Shown: positions 1 through 10,048 of the stretch, in pieces | Position numbering within the stretch: position 1 is the stretch's first letter | Layout: each line of letters opens with the position of its first letter | NCBI GenBank assembly: GCA_002401155.1 | Contig: NVSG01000002.1 | Location: forward strand, 655,462-719,461 | Reading direction: 5' to 3' | From: Hyphomicrobiales bacterium | Lineage (GTDB): Bacteria; Pseudomonadota; Alphaproteobacteria; Rhizobiales; Rhizobiaceae | Length of the DNA: 64,000 nt | Position numbers and translations under genes: made by a program | Notes under the pieces: generated by a model | Told to the model about the DNA's origin: nothing | The model's database searches: none | What the model saw: only the letters and a program-made list of their open reading frames with translations

Positions 1-1990
1 GTACCCGACCGGGACCAGCATTATAGCCTGCGAAAGTCATGATGTAGGAATTGTTGAAATTATCCAATTGCTCGGAGAGATAGGCAGCTCCCAATGTAAC
101 ATTATAGCCAGCATCCCGGGTTAATTTCTTGTAGGAATATTTCATCCCTTTTTTCTTTGCCATCAGCTTGGCAGTTCCTGGCAGTAATTGCAGTAATCCG
201 CGTGCATTGGCACCCGATACAGCACTTTTATTAAAGGCACTTTCCTGTCGCGCAATGGAATAGGCCAGTGCCTTTCCTGTTGTTCCGATCTTGGCAGAAT
301 TGGGAATAGCACCCAGTGGCCACGACAGGCTATCAACGGCAAGGCCGCGGCGGTGAGCAATTTTTCCGATCTGCAAGGCTAGGGAAGCCTTGCCTTGCTT
401 TTCCGCACGCGCGGATAACAGCGCCAATTCACCCGGTGAGCGCAGGGTTTTCGCCAGCGACCGATAAATAATATCAGCCCGCCATCCATAGCCAGCACTT
501 TCTAAATGCTTGATTGCGCGAACCAACTCTCGCGACTTAAATCGTGCGCGCTCGCCCCCTGATGGCCTAGGTTTGCTGATGCGAAGCTTGCCTTGTTTGA
601 GTTTTGCTGCAGCTAATTGACCATAAAATGTACCGCCATGCTTTGCGGCGGCCGAATAATATTTGCGCCCGGCAGCGCCCGATGCTCGGCCAAGCCAGTA
701 ATAGGCCCGCGCCTGAGAGATTGGACGAGTGGAAATCTTCAATATGTTTTGGAAATGAACTCGAGCACGTTTGGGGCTGTTTAAGAACCGCAAAGCGTAC
801 CAACCCGCATGAAATTCGGCCTCGGCCCGTTTGGATCGAGATTGTGCTGAATGGTTTGCAGCGATTTTATAAGCCGTTTTAGCGTCCCCGAGATCAAGTA
901 AATGACGAGAAATAATGCGTTGTTCAATCCACCATTCATCCGGATGCACAAGAGCTGTTTTATTTTTCGGCACTTTTAACATGAGTTTCGCAGCTTTGCG
1001 ATAATCACCAGAACGTCGGGCATGTTTGATGCTGGCAAAAAGATAGGCCGGATCACGCTTCGAAGATGCCGCAACAGCGTTTAGCTGCTTTCCAACATTC
1101 CCTTTTTTGCGAACAATCGCCGTACGTGCTCTGGCAAGACTTGATTGTTCCGCGTAGGACGCGACACGGTTGGCGGCGGTTGCACGTTCCCGATAGAACA
1201 TTTTATGCATGCGATAGCGGTGGTCAGCCCGTGTCAGACTGCGTCCCGCATCCTTCATAACTCGCTTTTCCTGTGCTTTGTTCAGCTTTTTCTCTCGCCA
1301 AAATGGGGCAATCACAGCACGCGCAGCTTTCGTATTCCCCTTTGCCAGATGAGCCTTTGCCAGCCCTATCGCGCCGGAAATACTGGATGGTTTTGATTTG
1401 CCAAATGCCTTGATCAAGGCGGAGGAAGAGCGGGTTTCACGCACAATGGCGCGTTCCAAATTGTTGTGCAGGGCGGCCTGACCCGGCCAATTGGGCAATT
1501 GCGACTGAATCTCCGCAATTTCGCCCGATGTTACATCTTTTCGCCCGGAAAGAGCTATCGCCCAAGCCAGAACCTTGCGGTCAATGCTACCAGCCTTCAT
1601 GCCAAACCGGATCGCTCTCGCTTTGACAACATTTTTGGTGGTGAGCGCTGAAAGCCCGCTTTTCAAACTGCCATTTATACCCCGAACCTTAGGGGCACGG
1701 CTCGTTGCTTTGAGGGAGGCCATTCTGATTGGAGCCGTTGCAACTGGTTTTGCCGGTATTGTGGCCGCAGGCGCAACACGCGCCGGCACTGTGGTAGCAG
1801 CAATGATATGGCTGACACTCTGCTCAAAAACCGGTCTGCGAGAGGGGATGGGAACATTTTCTAGCAAAAGCTGCTCAAGACCTTGCGCAAAAGCGCCATC
1901 AGCAGTGAGCGACAAGCAGGCAGCTTGCGTCACAATGGACACAGCAAGGACGGTTGTTAAATACTTTAACTTCAATTTGGGGCGCAGCAT
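1..1990 (-). CDS. slt: Soluble lytic murein transglycosylase, partial
   Basis: Periplasmic muramidase-like lyase that cleaves the MurNAc-GlcNAc bond of peptidoglycan and leaves 1,6-anhydro ends. I translated the frame by hand: it opens with ATG at 1990 and stays open to base 1, about 663 codons, so the C-terminus lies outside the window. Residues 1-36 form a signal peptide (basic start, hydrophobic core, AFA-Q cleavage). A long Ala-rich helical region typical of the Slt70 U/L superhelix follows. The SLT domain near the left edge contains ARQESAFN with the catalytic Glu, then GLLQLLPGTA and, at the edge, GYNAGPG. It is transcribed away from dapA. The family assignment is firm because these motifs occur in the expected order. 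Confidence 0.93.
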   Translation of the reverse strand, partial: MLRPKLKLKYLTTVLAVSIVTQAACLSLTADGAFAQGLEQLLLENVPIPSRRPVFEQSVSHIIAATTVPARVAPAATIPAKPVATAPIRMASLKATSRAPKVRGINGSLKSGLSALTTKNVVKARAIRFGMKAGSIDRKVLAWAIALSGRKDVTSGEIAEIQSQLPNWPGQAALHNNLERAIVRETRSSSALIKAFGKSKPSSISGAIGLAKAHLAKGNTKAARAVIAPFWREKKLNKAQEKRVMKDAGRSLTRADHRYRMHKMFYRERATAANRVASYAEQSSLARARTAIVRKKGNVGKQLNAVAASSKRDPAYLFASIKHARRSGDYRKAAKLMLKVPKNKTALVHPDEWWIEQRIISRHLLDLGDAKTAYKIAANHSAQSRSKRAEAEFHAGWYALRFLNSPKRARVHFQNILKISTRPISQARAYYWLGRASGAAGRKYYSAAAKHGGTFYGQLAAAKLKQGKLRISKPRPSGGERARFKSRELVRAIKHLESAGYGWRADIIYRSLAKTLRSPGELALLSARAEKQGKASLALQIGKIAHRRGLAVDSLSWPLGAIPNSAKIGTTGKALAYSIARQESAFNKSAVSGANARGLLQLLPGTAKLMAKKKGMKYSYKKLTRDAGYNVTLGAAYLSEQLDNFNNSYIMTFAGYNAGPGRV

Positions 1991-2244
1991 ATCAATACAC
2001 TAGTTAGCAATGAACAATGGTAATTCAAGTAAAATTCGGAATAGAAATATTATCGTTCAAAGTGGTGAAAGTGTGGTTAATATTAATCCTGAAATCACCG
2101 TCATTAGGGCCCATCCAGCCTTCGTGCTTGCGAAATTGAAAGCTGATCGGTATTATTATTGATAACAGGAAAATTTGCCTGTCATTTTCATTTCACAAAC
2201 AACACCAGCTGCCAGAAATTTGACTGGCTGCATGAGGATACAAA

Positions 2245-3126
2245 ATGTTCCGTGGTTCAATACCCGCTTTGATTACGCCCTTTAATTCCGATGGGACGCT
2301 TGATGAGAGCGCTTTGCGCGACTTTGTCGAATGGCAAATTTCAGAAGGCAGCCACGGGCTTGTCCCCGTTGGCACAACCGGGGAAAGTCCGACGCTTTCC
2401 CATGATGAGCACAAGCGGGTAGTCGAAATTTGCGTGGAAGTGGCCAATAAACGCGTGCCTGTCATTGCGGGTGCCGGTTCCAACAACACCGCTGAAGCAA
2501 TTGATTTGGCAACATTTGCCGACAAAGCTGGCGCTGATGCGGTGCTTGTCGTGACGCCTTATTATAACAAGCCGTCCCAAAGAGGCATGATTGCGCATTT
2601 CGGTGCCATTGCTGACGCCATCTCTATCCCGTTGATTATCTATAACATTCCCAGTCGCTCTATCGTCGATATGAGCATTGAGACCATGGCGGAACTCTAT
2701 GAAAAGTATGATAATATCGTAGGTATCAAAGATGCGACCGGTGCCATGGAGCGCCTCAGTGAGCAACGGCATGTTTTGGGTTTGGATTTTCTCCAGCTTA
2801 CCGGAAATGACGACAGTGCATTGGGTTTTATGGCTCACGGCGGCGCAGGTTGCATTTCCGTATCCGCCAATGTGGCTCCACGTCTTTGCTCCCAATTTCA
2901 GGAAGCTTGCATGGCGGGGCGCTTCGAAGAGGCGTTGGCCATTCAGGATAAATTGGCACCTTTGCACAAAGCGTTATTTCTTGAGCCCAATCCGGGCGGT
3001 GCAAAATATGCGCTCTCTTTGCTGGGTAAAGTAGAAAATCATCAGCGGCTTCCTTTGGTGCCTGTTAGTGCTGCTACAGAGGCAAATGTGCGCGATGCAA
3101 TGGTCCATGCGGGACTGATCAACTAG
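2245..3126 (+). CDS. dapA: 4-hydroxy-tetrahydrodipicolinate synthase
   Basis: Condenses pyruvate with aspartate semialdehyde at the committed step of lysine and meso-diaminopimelate synthesis in the cytosol. The 293-residue length is standard. The class I aldolase features are visible: GTTGE at 43-47, YYNKP at 106-110, Tyr133 in IIYNIP, Arg138, and the Schiff-base Lys162 in [11 protein letters not shown] at 2245 gives the usual [13 protein letters not shown] start. smpB follows after 15 nt, so the two are probably cotranscribed. Placement between slt and smpB is the common Hyphomicrobiales order. Confidence 0.97.
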   Translation: MFRGSIPALITPFNSDGTLDESALRDFVEWQISEGSHGLVPVGTTGESPTLSHDEHKRVVEICVEVANKRVPVIAGAGSNNTAEAIDLATFADKAGADAVLVVTPYYNKPSQRGMIAHFGAIADAISIPLIIYNIPSRSIVDMSIETMAELYEKYDNIVGIKDATGAMERLSEQRHVLGLDFLQLTGNDDSALGFMAHGGAGCISVSANVAPRLCSQFQEACMAGRFEEALAIQDKLAPLHKALFLEPNPGGAKYALSLLGKVENHQRLPLVPVSAATEANVRDAMVHAGLIN

Positions 3127-3141
3127 GCTTGGAAAATCCTT

Positions 3142-3627
3142 ATGGCCGCGGCTAAAAAGAAAAAAGATTCCGCCAACGGAAAGCTGATTGCAGATAACCG
3201 CAAGGCGCGCCACAATTATGAATTTGTGGAGACGCTGGAGGCTGGCCTGCAACTCACTGGCACGGAAGTGAAATCCCTTCGTAACGGCAAGGCGAATATC
3301 GCCGAAGCCTATGCCACGGAAGAGGGCGGGGAGATTTGGCTGATCAATTCCCATATCCCGGAATACCTTGAAGGCAACCGTAATAACCATAATCCGCGTC
3401 GCCGCCGCAAGCTGCTGTTGAAGAAACGCGAGATGGCTAAACTCATCGGCGCCATCCATCGCGACGGCCTGACCATTGTGCCCAATAGGCTCTATTTTAA
3501 TGATCGTGGCATCGCTAAATTACAGATAGCTCTGGCCCGTGGCCGTAAGGCTCACGACAAAAGGCAGGTTTCTAAAAAACGCGATTGGGACCGAGAAAAA
3601 GCACGTATCATGCGAGATAAAGGGTGA
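3142..3627 (+). CDS. smpB: SsrA-binding protein SmpB
   Basis: Binds tmRNA and brings it to stalled ribosomes for trans-translation. The 161-residue protein shows the family core: [13 protein letters not shown] near the N-terminus, [10 protein letters not shown] at about 38-47, a central [10 protein letters not shown] block and the basic C-terminal tail [14 protein letters not shown] that mimics the codon-anticodon helix in the ribosome. It starts 15 nt after dapA and is probably in the same transcript. No tmRNA gene was recognised in the window. Confidence 0.97.
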   Translation: MAAAKKKKDSANGKLIADNRKARHNYEFVETLEAGLQLTGTEVKSLRNGKANIAEAYATEEGGEIWLINSHIPEYLEGNRNNHNPRRRRKLLLKKREMAKLIGAIHRDGLTIVPNRLYFNDRGIAKLQIALARGRKAHDKRQVSKKRDWDREKARIMRDKG

Positions 3628-3633
3628 TTTCGT

Positions 3634-4278
3634 CTAATTAGTCGATAAATACTCTGTTATATGCACAAAAACATCTTCGAACATTTTGGTAGTTAGCCGC
3701 CCGGTATTGGTGTTGTAACGCGAGCAATGATAGCTCGAAAACACCGTATAGGCTTCCATATCATGGCGTCGATTGTGGCCAAAAGGAAATGCCGCAACCC
3801 GCTCTCCAAGCGCCCGTGTAGTGGTGTCATGGGCAATTTTTCCAAGGGTCATTAGCGCGCCGAGGTTCTTATATCTGGCAAGAGTATCGAGCAAATAGGG
3901 CCTGCAATTATTGATTTCCGCGCCGACAGGTTTGTTTTCAGGCGGCACACAACGCACCGCATTGGTGATCGCAGCACCTTTAAGACGCAGACTATCATCG
4001 GGGGTGGCGCCATAATTACCGCCTGCAAATCCGAATTTCAGCATGGTTGAATAGAGTAGGTCGCCAGCATAATCGCCGGTAAAGGGACGCCCGGTCCGGT
4101 TAGCCCCGCGCAGTCCCGGCGCAAGTCCGATGATCAGCAGGCGGACATCGTCATCGCCTGCATCGGCACTCCAAGTATCAACAGGGCCATTGTGCCAGTC
4201 GGGATTGCTCTCGCGGTAGCGTTCTCTAAATGCCACCAGTCGAGGACAAGTCGGGCAATCATAATCAGGATCAATCAA
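3634..4278 (-). CDS. Uracil-DNA glycosylase, family 5-like
   Basis: Iron-sulfur uracil-DNA glycosylase of the family 4/5 group, which removes uracil from DNA to start base excision repair. It has Cys8 and Cys11 in DCPTC, consistent with cluster ligands, then GLAPGLRGANRTGRPFTGDY at about 52-71 as the uracil pocket motif, NAVRCVPP, and HCSRYNTNTGRLT near the end. The GLAPG motif and NTNTGRLT tail fit the family 5 (UDGb) subgroup better than family 4. The only usable start is TTG at 4278; the frame is open upstream to a TGA at 4321-4323 but has no ATG or GTG there. It converges on smpB with a 6-nt gap. Confidence 0.88.
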   Translation of the reverse strand: MIDPDYDCPTCPRLVAFRERYRESNPDWHNGPVDTWSADAGDDDVRLLIIGLAPGLRGANRTGRPFTGDYAGDLLYSTMLKFGFAGGNYGATPDDSLRLKGAAITNAVRCVPPENKPVGAEINNCRPYLLDTLARYKNLGALMTLGKIAHDTTTRALGERVAAFPFGHNRRHDMEAYTVFSSYHCSRYNTNTGRLTTKMFEDVFVHITEYLSTN

Positions 4279-4332
4279 GGTACTAAAAGCGCTTTCTTGG
4301 TATGGCTGAGGGCCAATGCCTCAATGTGTGCC

Positions 4333-4914
4333 CTAATAGTCGTCTTCTTCCTCATCGTCATATTCTTCTTCATGATGAGGACGCTCGGAAAGGGCCCGGC
4401 CAATATCGTCTTTTAGCGTCACCAAATCAATGAAATGATCGGCTTGTCGGCGTAAATCATCAGAAATCATTGAAGGTTGGGTTGAAACAGTCGAAACCAC
4501 GGTGACCTTGCGCCCCCGTCGTTGCAGGGCCTCCACCAGTTTTCGAAAATCACCATCACCGGAAAAGATCACCATATGATCGACCGTATCGGCAACATCT
4601 AGGGCATCAATGGCAAGTTCAATATCCATATTGCCCTTCACCTTGCGGCGGCCGGAAGCGTCTATATATTCTTTGGTGGGTTTGGTGACGACGTGATAGC
4701 CGTTATAATCCAGCCAGTCGATTAAGGGGCGAATGGAGGAATATTCCTGATCTTCAATCAGGGCCGTATAATAATAAGCGCGGAGTAAATAGCCCTTGGT
4801 ATGGAAAAACTGGAGCATTTTCTTGTAATCAATATCAAAACCAAGGGATTTTGAAGTCGCATATAAATTTGCACCGTCAATGAACAGGGCAATCTTTTCT
4901 CGTTGATCAAACAT
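4333..4914 (-). CDS. NYN domain protein (LabA/DUF88 family)
   Basis: PIN-like NYN-domain protein, a family of putative RNases. The N-terminus IALFIDGANLYATSK carries the first acidic residue, NMDIELAIDALD holds further acidic residues, and IFSGDGDF is the third motif; together these form the predicted metal site. The C-terminus is very acidic (EEEYDDEEEDDY). The open frame extends upstream to 5040, but ATG at 4914 is preceded by GAGG at a good distance, and the upstream residues look unlike the family, so I chose 4914 (193 residues). It is head-to-tail with the glycosylase and divergent from rpoZ. The target RNA is unknown. Confidence 0.9.
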   Translation of the reverse strand: MFDQREKIALFIDGANLYATSKSLGFDIDYKKMLQFFHTKGYLLRAYYYTALIEDQEYSSIRPLIDWLDYNGYHVVTKPTKEYIDASGRRKVKGNMDIELAIDALDVADTVDHMVIFSGDGDFRKLVEALQRRGRKVTVVSTVSTQPSMISDDLRRQADHFIDLVTLKDDIGRALSERPHHEEEYDDEEEDDY

Positions 4915-5064
4915 TTGAACCTCAATCATGCAATTCGGCTCACAGCCGACGAAAAATAATCCCCCTGTAAATAATGTCCACACGGCAAGATAGGGGTAAA
5001 AGCCCCCTTCGACAATGTGTAAGAAATAAAAAACATGCATTAACTCAAATACGTGCGAAATTCC

Positions 5065-5093
5065 TTGAATTATTCACAGTTTAGGGCTAATCA
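5065..5093 (+). promoter_or_regulatory. Candidate rpoZ promoter
   Basis: TTGAAT at 5065-5070 and TAATCA at 5088-5093 are separated by 17 bp and lie about 40 bp upstream of the rpoZ start. The -35 match is good and the -10 match is moderate. An AGGAG Shine-Dalgarno follows before the ATG. Confidence 0.35.
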
Positions 5094-5130
5094 ATCTGTC
5101 AATCCTCAAATTTAGCTTCAGGAGCCTGAT

Positions 5131-5562
5131 ATGGCACGTGTAACCGTCGAAGATTGCATCGATAAGGTCGATAACCGGTTTGAACTTGTTTTACTTGCTG
5201 GCCACCGCGCCAGACAGATTTCCGCTGGTGGTGAAATCACCATTGACCGCGACAATGACAAAAACCCTGTTGTTGCCTTGCGTGAAATCGCCGAAGAAAC
5301 TCTTTCTCCAGAAGATCTGAAGGAAGACCTCATCCATTCACTGCAAAAGCATGTTGAAGTTGATGAGCCGGAAGCAGAAGACGTGCCTGATGTGCCAATT
5401 GCCGCCCTTACAGTAGAATCTGTATTTGGTGCTGATACCGCACCGGCAGGCACAGCAGATACTCCTGATGCGCCGGAAGTCACCTTCGACGCGCTGTCAG
5501 AAGAAGAGCTGCTCGCTGGTATTGAAGGTCTCGTACCACCAGAAAAAAGCGACGACTACTAA
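5131..5562 (+). CDS. rpoZ: RNA polymerase omega subunit
   Basis: Small RNA polymerase subunit that helps beta-prime fold and contributes to ppGpp binding in proteobacteria. The N-terminal 65 residues match the family ([40 protein letters not shown]). The remaining acidic, Ala/Pro-rich tail is longer than in enteric omega, as is common in alphaproteobacteria. ATG at 5131 has AGGAG upstream. It lies immediately before the stringent-response gene rsh, the conserved rpoZ-spoT order. Confidence 0.96.
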   Translation: MARVTVEDCIDKVDNRFELVLLAGHRARQISAGGEITIDRDNDKNPVVALREIAEETLSPEDLKEDLIHSLQKHVEVDEPEAEDVPDVPIAALTVESVFGADTAPAGTADTPDAPEVTFDALSEEELLAGIEGLVPPEKSDDY

Positions 5563-5617
5563 GTCCTCGTTCTGGGCCCTTTCTTAAGGCTGATATCATT
5601 ATTCGGAACTTCTGAGT

Positions 5618-5639
5618 GGGGCAGGCATTTACCTGCCTC
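5618..5639 (+). terminator. Hairpin between rpoZ and rsh
   Basis: GGCAGG-CATTTA-CCTGCC forms a 6-bp perfect stem, extended by one G-T and one G-C pair. The following bases (TCTAACG) are not a U-run, so this is at best an attenuating or processing hairpin between rpoZ and rsh. Confidence 0.3.
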
Positions 5640-5696
5640 TCTAACGTGCATATATGTGTGTATGTTGAGAACAGATTACGGTGTGATTAGTCAGCC

Positions 5697-7937
5697 ATGA
5701 TGCGTCAATACGAACTCGTTGAACGGGTTACAGCCTATAAGCCAAATGCCGACGAGGCCTTGCTCAACAAGGCCTATGTCTACGCCATGCAAAAGCATGG
5801 CTCGCAAAAACGCGCCAGTGGCGATCCGTATTTTTCCCATCCGCTGGAAGTTGCCGCAATCCTCACCGATTTAAAGCTCGATGAAGAAACCATCGCGGTT
5901 GGCCTTCTCCACGACACCATTGAAGATACCGACGCCACTCGCAAAGAGATCGACGAGATTTTTGGCGAAAAAATTGGCGTATTGGTTGAAGGCCTGACCA
6001 AGATCAAACGGATCGATCTGGTTTCCAAAAAAGCCGAACAGGCAGAAAACCTGCGCCGCCTGCTGCTGGCCATATCCGATGATATTCGCGTTCTTTTGGT
6101 AAAACTAGCTGACCGGCTTCATAACATGCGCACCCTTGATCATGTCAGGCAGGATAAACGCGTACGCATTTCCACCGAGACCATGGAGATCTACTCTCCG
6201 CTTGCCGGCCGTATGGGCATGCAGGATTTGCGCGAGGAATTGGAAGATCTATCGTTCCGCCACATAAATCCTGAGGCTTATGAGACCGTCACTTCGCAAC
6301 TGGATGCGCTGGCAAAGAAAAACGAGAATATGATCGCCGGAATTTCCGAAGACCTGGTCAGCCTTCTCGATGAGAACGGCATCAAAGCGACAGTGAAGAG
6401 CCGTCGAAAAACAGCTTATTCGGTGTCCAAGAAAATGGAAGCCAAAGCGCTGGGCTTCGAGCAACTTTCGGATATTTACGGCTTTCGCGTCGTAGTGGAA
6501 AGCGTTGAAGATTGCTACCGCGCGCTCGGTATCGTTCATACAAACTGGAAAATGGTTCCATCGCGCTTCAAGGATTTTATTTCTGTTCCCAAGCAGAATG
6601 ACTATCGCTCCATTCACACCACAATCGTTGGTCCATCGCGCCAGCGCGTGGAATTGCAAATCCGCACCAAGGCGATGGACGATATCGCTGAATACGGTAT
6701 TGCCGCCCATTCCATCTATAAGGATGGCGTCTCGGTCAATAGTATTTCGCCCGCCATGAGCGATGCCTACGCGTCCTTGCGAAAAACCATCGAAGAACTG
6801 GTGCAAGGGGATAATGCGGAAGAATTTCTGGAACATACCAAGCTTGAATTGTTTTTTGATCAGGTTTTCTGCTTCACCCCGAAGGGCCAGATCATGCCGC
6901 TGCCTTCAGGCGCGACCCCAATTGATTTTGCCTATGCGGTCCACACCGATTTGGGAAATTCATGCATTGGCTGCAAGGTGAATGGCAAAATCACTCCGGT
7001 GATCACCAAATTGCAAAATGGCGATGAGGTAGAAATTATCCGCTCCAAATCCCAAACACCTCCCTCCGCATGGGAAGGGGTTGTGGTAACGGGAAAAGCC
7101 CGCTCGGCCATTCGTAAAGCCAGTCGCGAAGCCATCCGTAAGCAATACTCTGGCCTCGGCACCAGGATTTTGGAACGCGCATTTGAGCGATCCGGCAAAG
7201 TATTTGATCTTGAAGCACTGGAAGCGTCCTTGCCACGATTGGCACGGGCTTCCATTCAGGACGTGTTGAGCGATGTGGGCAAAGGGGAATTGCCTTCAAC
7301 AGACGTGCTCAAGGCGGTTTATCCAGATTATCAGGACGAACGCGCCACCACGACGCCTCCGCCCAAGGGGGAAGGCTGGTTCGGCCTGAAGAGCGGACTT
7401 GGCATGATGTTCCGGGTGCCGGGCAAGAAATTTCCGGGGCTCACCGTTAAATTGGGTCGAGGCTCAAACAGTGGAAATTCATCTACAATCATCCCGATTA
7501 GAGGAACCCAAAGCGATCTGCCGGTGAAATTCTCACCCAATGGCGGCGCCATTCCCGGTGACCGTATCGTGGGCATTTTGGAACCGGGTGAGGGCATTAC
7601 TATCTACCCCATTCAATCGGCGTCATTGGCAAAGTTTGATAATCAGTCCGAGCGCTGGCTTGATGTGCGCTGGGACATTGATGAAAATAACACCAGGCGT
7701 TTTCCGGCACGCCTGTTTCTGACCGTCACCAATGAGCCGGGCACACTCGCAGGCATTGCCGAAGTGGTGGCAAACAATGACGGCAATATTCAAAATCTGG
7801 TGATGAAAACGCCGGATTCTGATTTTACCCAAATGGAAATGGACGTTGATGTGTGGGATCTTAGCCACCTAAACCGAATTATCCGGCAATTGTCCAAAAA
7901 ACCAGTGGTCAACAAAATCGAACGCATTACTAATTAA
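5697..7937 (+). CDS. rsh: Bifunctional (p)ppGpp synthetase/hydrolase
   Basis: Makes and degrades the alarmones ppGpp and pppGpp. The 746-residue protein has the full long-RSH layout: HD hydrolase domain at about 25-180 with GLLHDTIEDT (His72, Asp73); synthetase domain at about 240-360 with DIYGFRVVV and PKQNDYRSIH; TGS domain at about 395-455 (VFCFTPKGQIMPLPSGATPIDFAY); and a C-terminal ACT domain from about 670. Both catalytic halves look intact, as expected for the single Rsh of alphaproteobacteria. Tandem ATGs at 5697 and 5700 are both possible starts. It lies downstream of rpoZ. Confidence 0.96.
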   Translation: MMRQYELVERVTAYKPNADEALLNKAYVYAMQKHGSQKRASGDPYFSHPLEVAAILTDLKLDEETIAVGLLHDTIEDTDATRKEIDEIFGEKIGVLVEGLTKIKRIDLVSKKAEQAENLRRLLLAISDDIRVLLVKLADRLHNMRTLDHVRQDKRVRISTETMEIYSPLAGRMGMQDLREELEDLSFRHINPEAYETVTSQLDALAKKNENMIAGISEDLVSLLDENGIKATVKSRRKTAYSVSKKMEAKALGFEQLSDIYGFRVVVESVEDCYRALGIVHTNWKMVPSRFKDFISVPKQNDYRSIHTTIVGPSRQRVELQIRTKAMDDIAEYGIAAHSIYKDGVSVNSISPAMSDAYASLRKTIEELVQGDNAEEFLEHTKLELFFDQVFCFTPKGQIMPLPSGATPIDFAYAVHTDLGNSCIGCKVNGKITPVITKLQNGDEVEIIRSKSQTPPSAWEGVVVTGKARSAIRKASREAIRKQYSGLGTRILERAFERSGKVFDLEALEASLPRLARASIQDVLSDVGKGELPSTDVLKAVYPDYQDERATTTPPPKGEGWFGLKSGLGMMFRVPGKKFPGLTVKLGRGSNSGNSSTIIPIRGTQSDLPVKFSPNGGAIPGDRIVGILEPGEGITIYPIQSASLAKFDNQSERWLDVRWDIDENNTRRFPARLFLTVTNEPGTLAGIAEVVANNDGNIQNLVMKTPDSDFTQMEMDVDVWDLSHLNRIIRQLSKKPVVNKIERITN

Positions 7938-8105
7938 TGAGAGATTTTTACGGCCTGCATATTGTCATTGGTGCAAAAAGTTCCCACTATCAGAATATAT
8001 CTTAGATGGGGCACAAATATTTAAGAATGTAGGGCTAAGTTATCAGTTAGGGTTTGAAATTTGCTTAAACGAGCAGTTAGCCTAAATGAGTAGCGTATAA
8101 AACGA

Positions 8106-8741
8106 ATGTTATTTAACCGAAGACACCCACCAGACTGGCGTGAAAAATTACGAATTACCCTTTGGCCCCGGCGCAGCTGGGCGCGGTCTGGTAAATATGT
8201 TGCAAAAAGAATTATGCGATTAACGGCATCGCCCCACGCGGTTGCTGCAGGTGTTGCGGCGGGCGTTTTTTCCTCCTTTACGCCCTTTATGGGACTGCAT
8301 TTCTTAATTGCATTCGCCATCGCCTATATCGTCGCCGGAAATTTTCTGGCAGCAGGGCTTGGTACTTTCATTGGCAACCCGATCACTTTTCCGTTCATCT
8401 GGGCTGCCACTTATTCGAGTGGCAATTTCATCCTGCATAGAAAAATGGGCGAAGGCGACGGCAGCGGCATCATGAAGCTGGCGGATGTGCAATGGATGGA
8501 TCTTGGTTGGTCCGGCATATTGGAAACCATGGGCGGCATTTGGGAACCATTGATAAAACCGATGCTGATCGGCGGTATCCCCATCGGCACTGTTTTTGCC
8601 ATTGGCGCTTATATTATGACTCGTGCCGCTTCGAGAAAATTTCGTGACAGGCGCATGAAGAAATTTGAAAAACCGTCAAAACCTTCTTCCGGTCCCAAAA
8701 AAAACACCAACAACAATATGCAAAATTCAGCGGCTGAGTGA
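8106..8741 (+). CDS. DUF2062 membrane protein
   Basis: Predicted inner-membrane protein of the DUF2062 family; the function is not known. Of 211 residues, about 45-130 contain the family core (SPHAVAAGVAAGVFSSFTPF, then GTFIGNPITFPFIW) with two hydrophobic hairpins. Another membrane segment lies at about 145-178, followed by a basic, Lys-rich cytoplasmic tail. The gene sits between rsh and acpS, its usual place in Hyphomicrobiales, and probably belongs to the acpS-lepB-rnc-era run. Confidence 0.85.
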   Translation: MLFNRRHPPDWREKLRITLWPRRSWARSGKYVAKRIMRLTASPHAVAAGVAAGVFSSFTPFMGLHFLIAFAIAYIVAGNFLAAGLGTFIGNPITFPFIWAATYSSGNFILHRKMGEGDGSGIMKLADVQWMDLGWSGILETMGGIWEPLIKPMLIGGIPIGTVFAIGAYIMTRAASRKFRDRRMKKFEKPSKPSSGPKKNTNNNMQNSAAE

Positions 8742-8774
8742 ATTTTCCAACTGCCTAAAAAGGATATCTTTTTC

Positions 8775-9185
8775 ATGATAATCGGGATTGGCAGTGATTT
8801 GATGGATATACGCCGTATCGAGAAATCGATTGAGCGCTTTGGCGACCGATTCGTTCAGCGCTTGTTTACCGACATAGAACAGGCAAAATCCGACCGCAGA
8901 AAGCTTCGCGCCGCTTCCTACGCAAAACGTTTTGCCGCCAAAGAAGCCTGTTCAAAGGCGCTGGGTACAGGGATATCCGGCGGGGTCTTTTTCAAGGATA
9001 TGGGGGTCGTAAACCTGCCATCGGGAAAACCCACATTACACCTTATAAACGGGGCGGCAAAACGGCTTGCAACCATGGTTCCCCCCGGCCATGAAGCTCA
9101 TATTCATCTTACGATTACCGATGATTTTCCATTGGCTCAAGCCTTTGTGATCATCGAGGCGCTGCCAAAGCTAAATGATAGCTGA
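8775..9185 (+). CDS. acpS: Holo-[acyl-carrier-protein] synthase
   Basis: Transfers 4'-phosphopantetheine from CoA to the serine of apo-ACP. The 136-residue protein has the AcpS signature: [13 protein letters not shown] at the N-terminus (Asp8 binds Mg2+), and [15 protein letters not shown] at 52-66 (Glu57, second Mg2+ ligand). Start ATG at 8775 follows AAGGATATCT, an acceptable Shine-Dalgarno. It sits upstream of lepB, a conserved pairing. Confidence 0.95.
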   Translation: MIIGIGSDLMDIRRIEKSIERFGDRFVQRLFTDIEQAKSDRRKLRAASYAKRFAAKEACSKALGTGISGGVFFKDMGVVNLPSGKPTLHLINGAAKRLATMVPPGHEAHIHLTITDDFPLAQAFVIIEALPKLNDS

Positions 9186-9303
9186 TTTGTCCGCCGGTCA
9201 ATATCAACGAAACCCCAATCAAAATCAATGAAACCATTGTGTTCTACTGCGCTAATGACTATTTCATAAGCTCAAATTGCAAATCATTCGTGGAACAAGA
9301 AAA

Positions 9304-10044
9304 TTGGCTGAACAAACGAGCACCAGTGATTCCGGTGGCGTATACGAAATAATATCGATTGTGGTGCAGGCACTGTTGCTGGCGGTCGTGGTTAGAACTT
9401 TGCTTTTCCAACCTTTTTCCATTCCATCGGGGTCGATGAAGCCGACTTTGCTGATCGGTGACTATTTGTTCGTGAACAAGTACGCCTATGGCTATTCGAA
9501 GTTCTCAATCCCCTATGCTCCAAATCTGTTTAGTGGCCGTATTTGGGAAGATAAGCCCGAACGCGGTGATATTGCTGTCTTCAAACTGCCAAGCAACACG
9601 GATATTGATTATATCAAACGGGTCATTGGTCTGCCGGGCGATAAAATTCAGGTGATTGAGGGCGTGCTTCACATCAATGGCGTTGCTGTAAAGCGCGAGC
9701 GTAAGGGCACCTATAATGATGATGAATCTTTCAGAAATTCAGAAGTGCCTGTCTATGTTGAAACCCTGCCCAATGGCGTCACCTATGATACGCTTGATCT
9801 AAGCCCACGCAGCGAAGGCGACAATACCAAAGTGTTTGAAGTGCCCATTGGGCATTATTTCATGATGGGTGACAATCGGGATAATTCCCTTGATAGCCGG
9901 TTTGATGTCGGTTTTGTTCCGCTTGAGAATTTTGTCGGTCCGGCATCCATGGTCTTTTTCTCGGTTAAAAACAGAACCCATCCTCTGGCATTTTGGAATT
10001 GGCCTTCGGATATGCGGTTTAACCGACTTCTCAGAGGATTATAA
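9304..10044 (+). CDS. lepB: Signal peptidase I
   Basis: Membrane-bound serine protease that removes Sec and Tat signal peptides. An N-terminal membrane segment (IISIVVQALLLAVVVRTLLF) precedes the box with the catalytic Ser (IPSGSMKPTL). DYIKRVIGLPGD carries the general-base Lys and MMGDNRDNSLDSR is the third box. No in-frame ATG exists before the membrane segment. TTG at 9304 has GGAAC about 8 nt upstream and gives an N-terminus beginning (M)AEQTS, so I prefer it to the TTG at 9277. rnc begins 4 nt after the stop. Confidence 0.93.
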   Translation: MAEQTSTSDSGGVYEIISIVVQALLLAVVVRTLLFQPFSIPSGSMKPTLLIGDYLFVNKYAYGYSKFSIPYAPNLFSGRIWEDKPERGDIAVFKLPSNTDIDYIKRVIGLPGDKIQVIEGVLHINGVAVKRERKGTYNDDESFRNSEVPVYVETLPNGVTYDTLDLSPRSEGDNTKVFEVPIGHYFMMGDNRDNSLDSRFDVGFVPLENFVGPASMVFFSVKNRTHPLAFWNWPSDMRFNRLLRGL

Positions 10045-10048
10045 CACC

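Noticed and set aside
2341-2967. Minus-strand open frame opposite dapA
   Set aside because: It is a codon-bias shadow of dapA with no recognisable motif.
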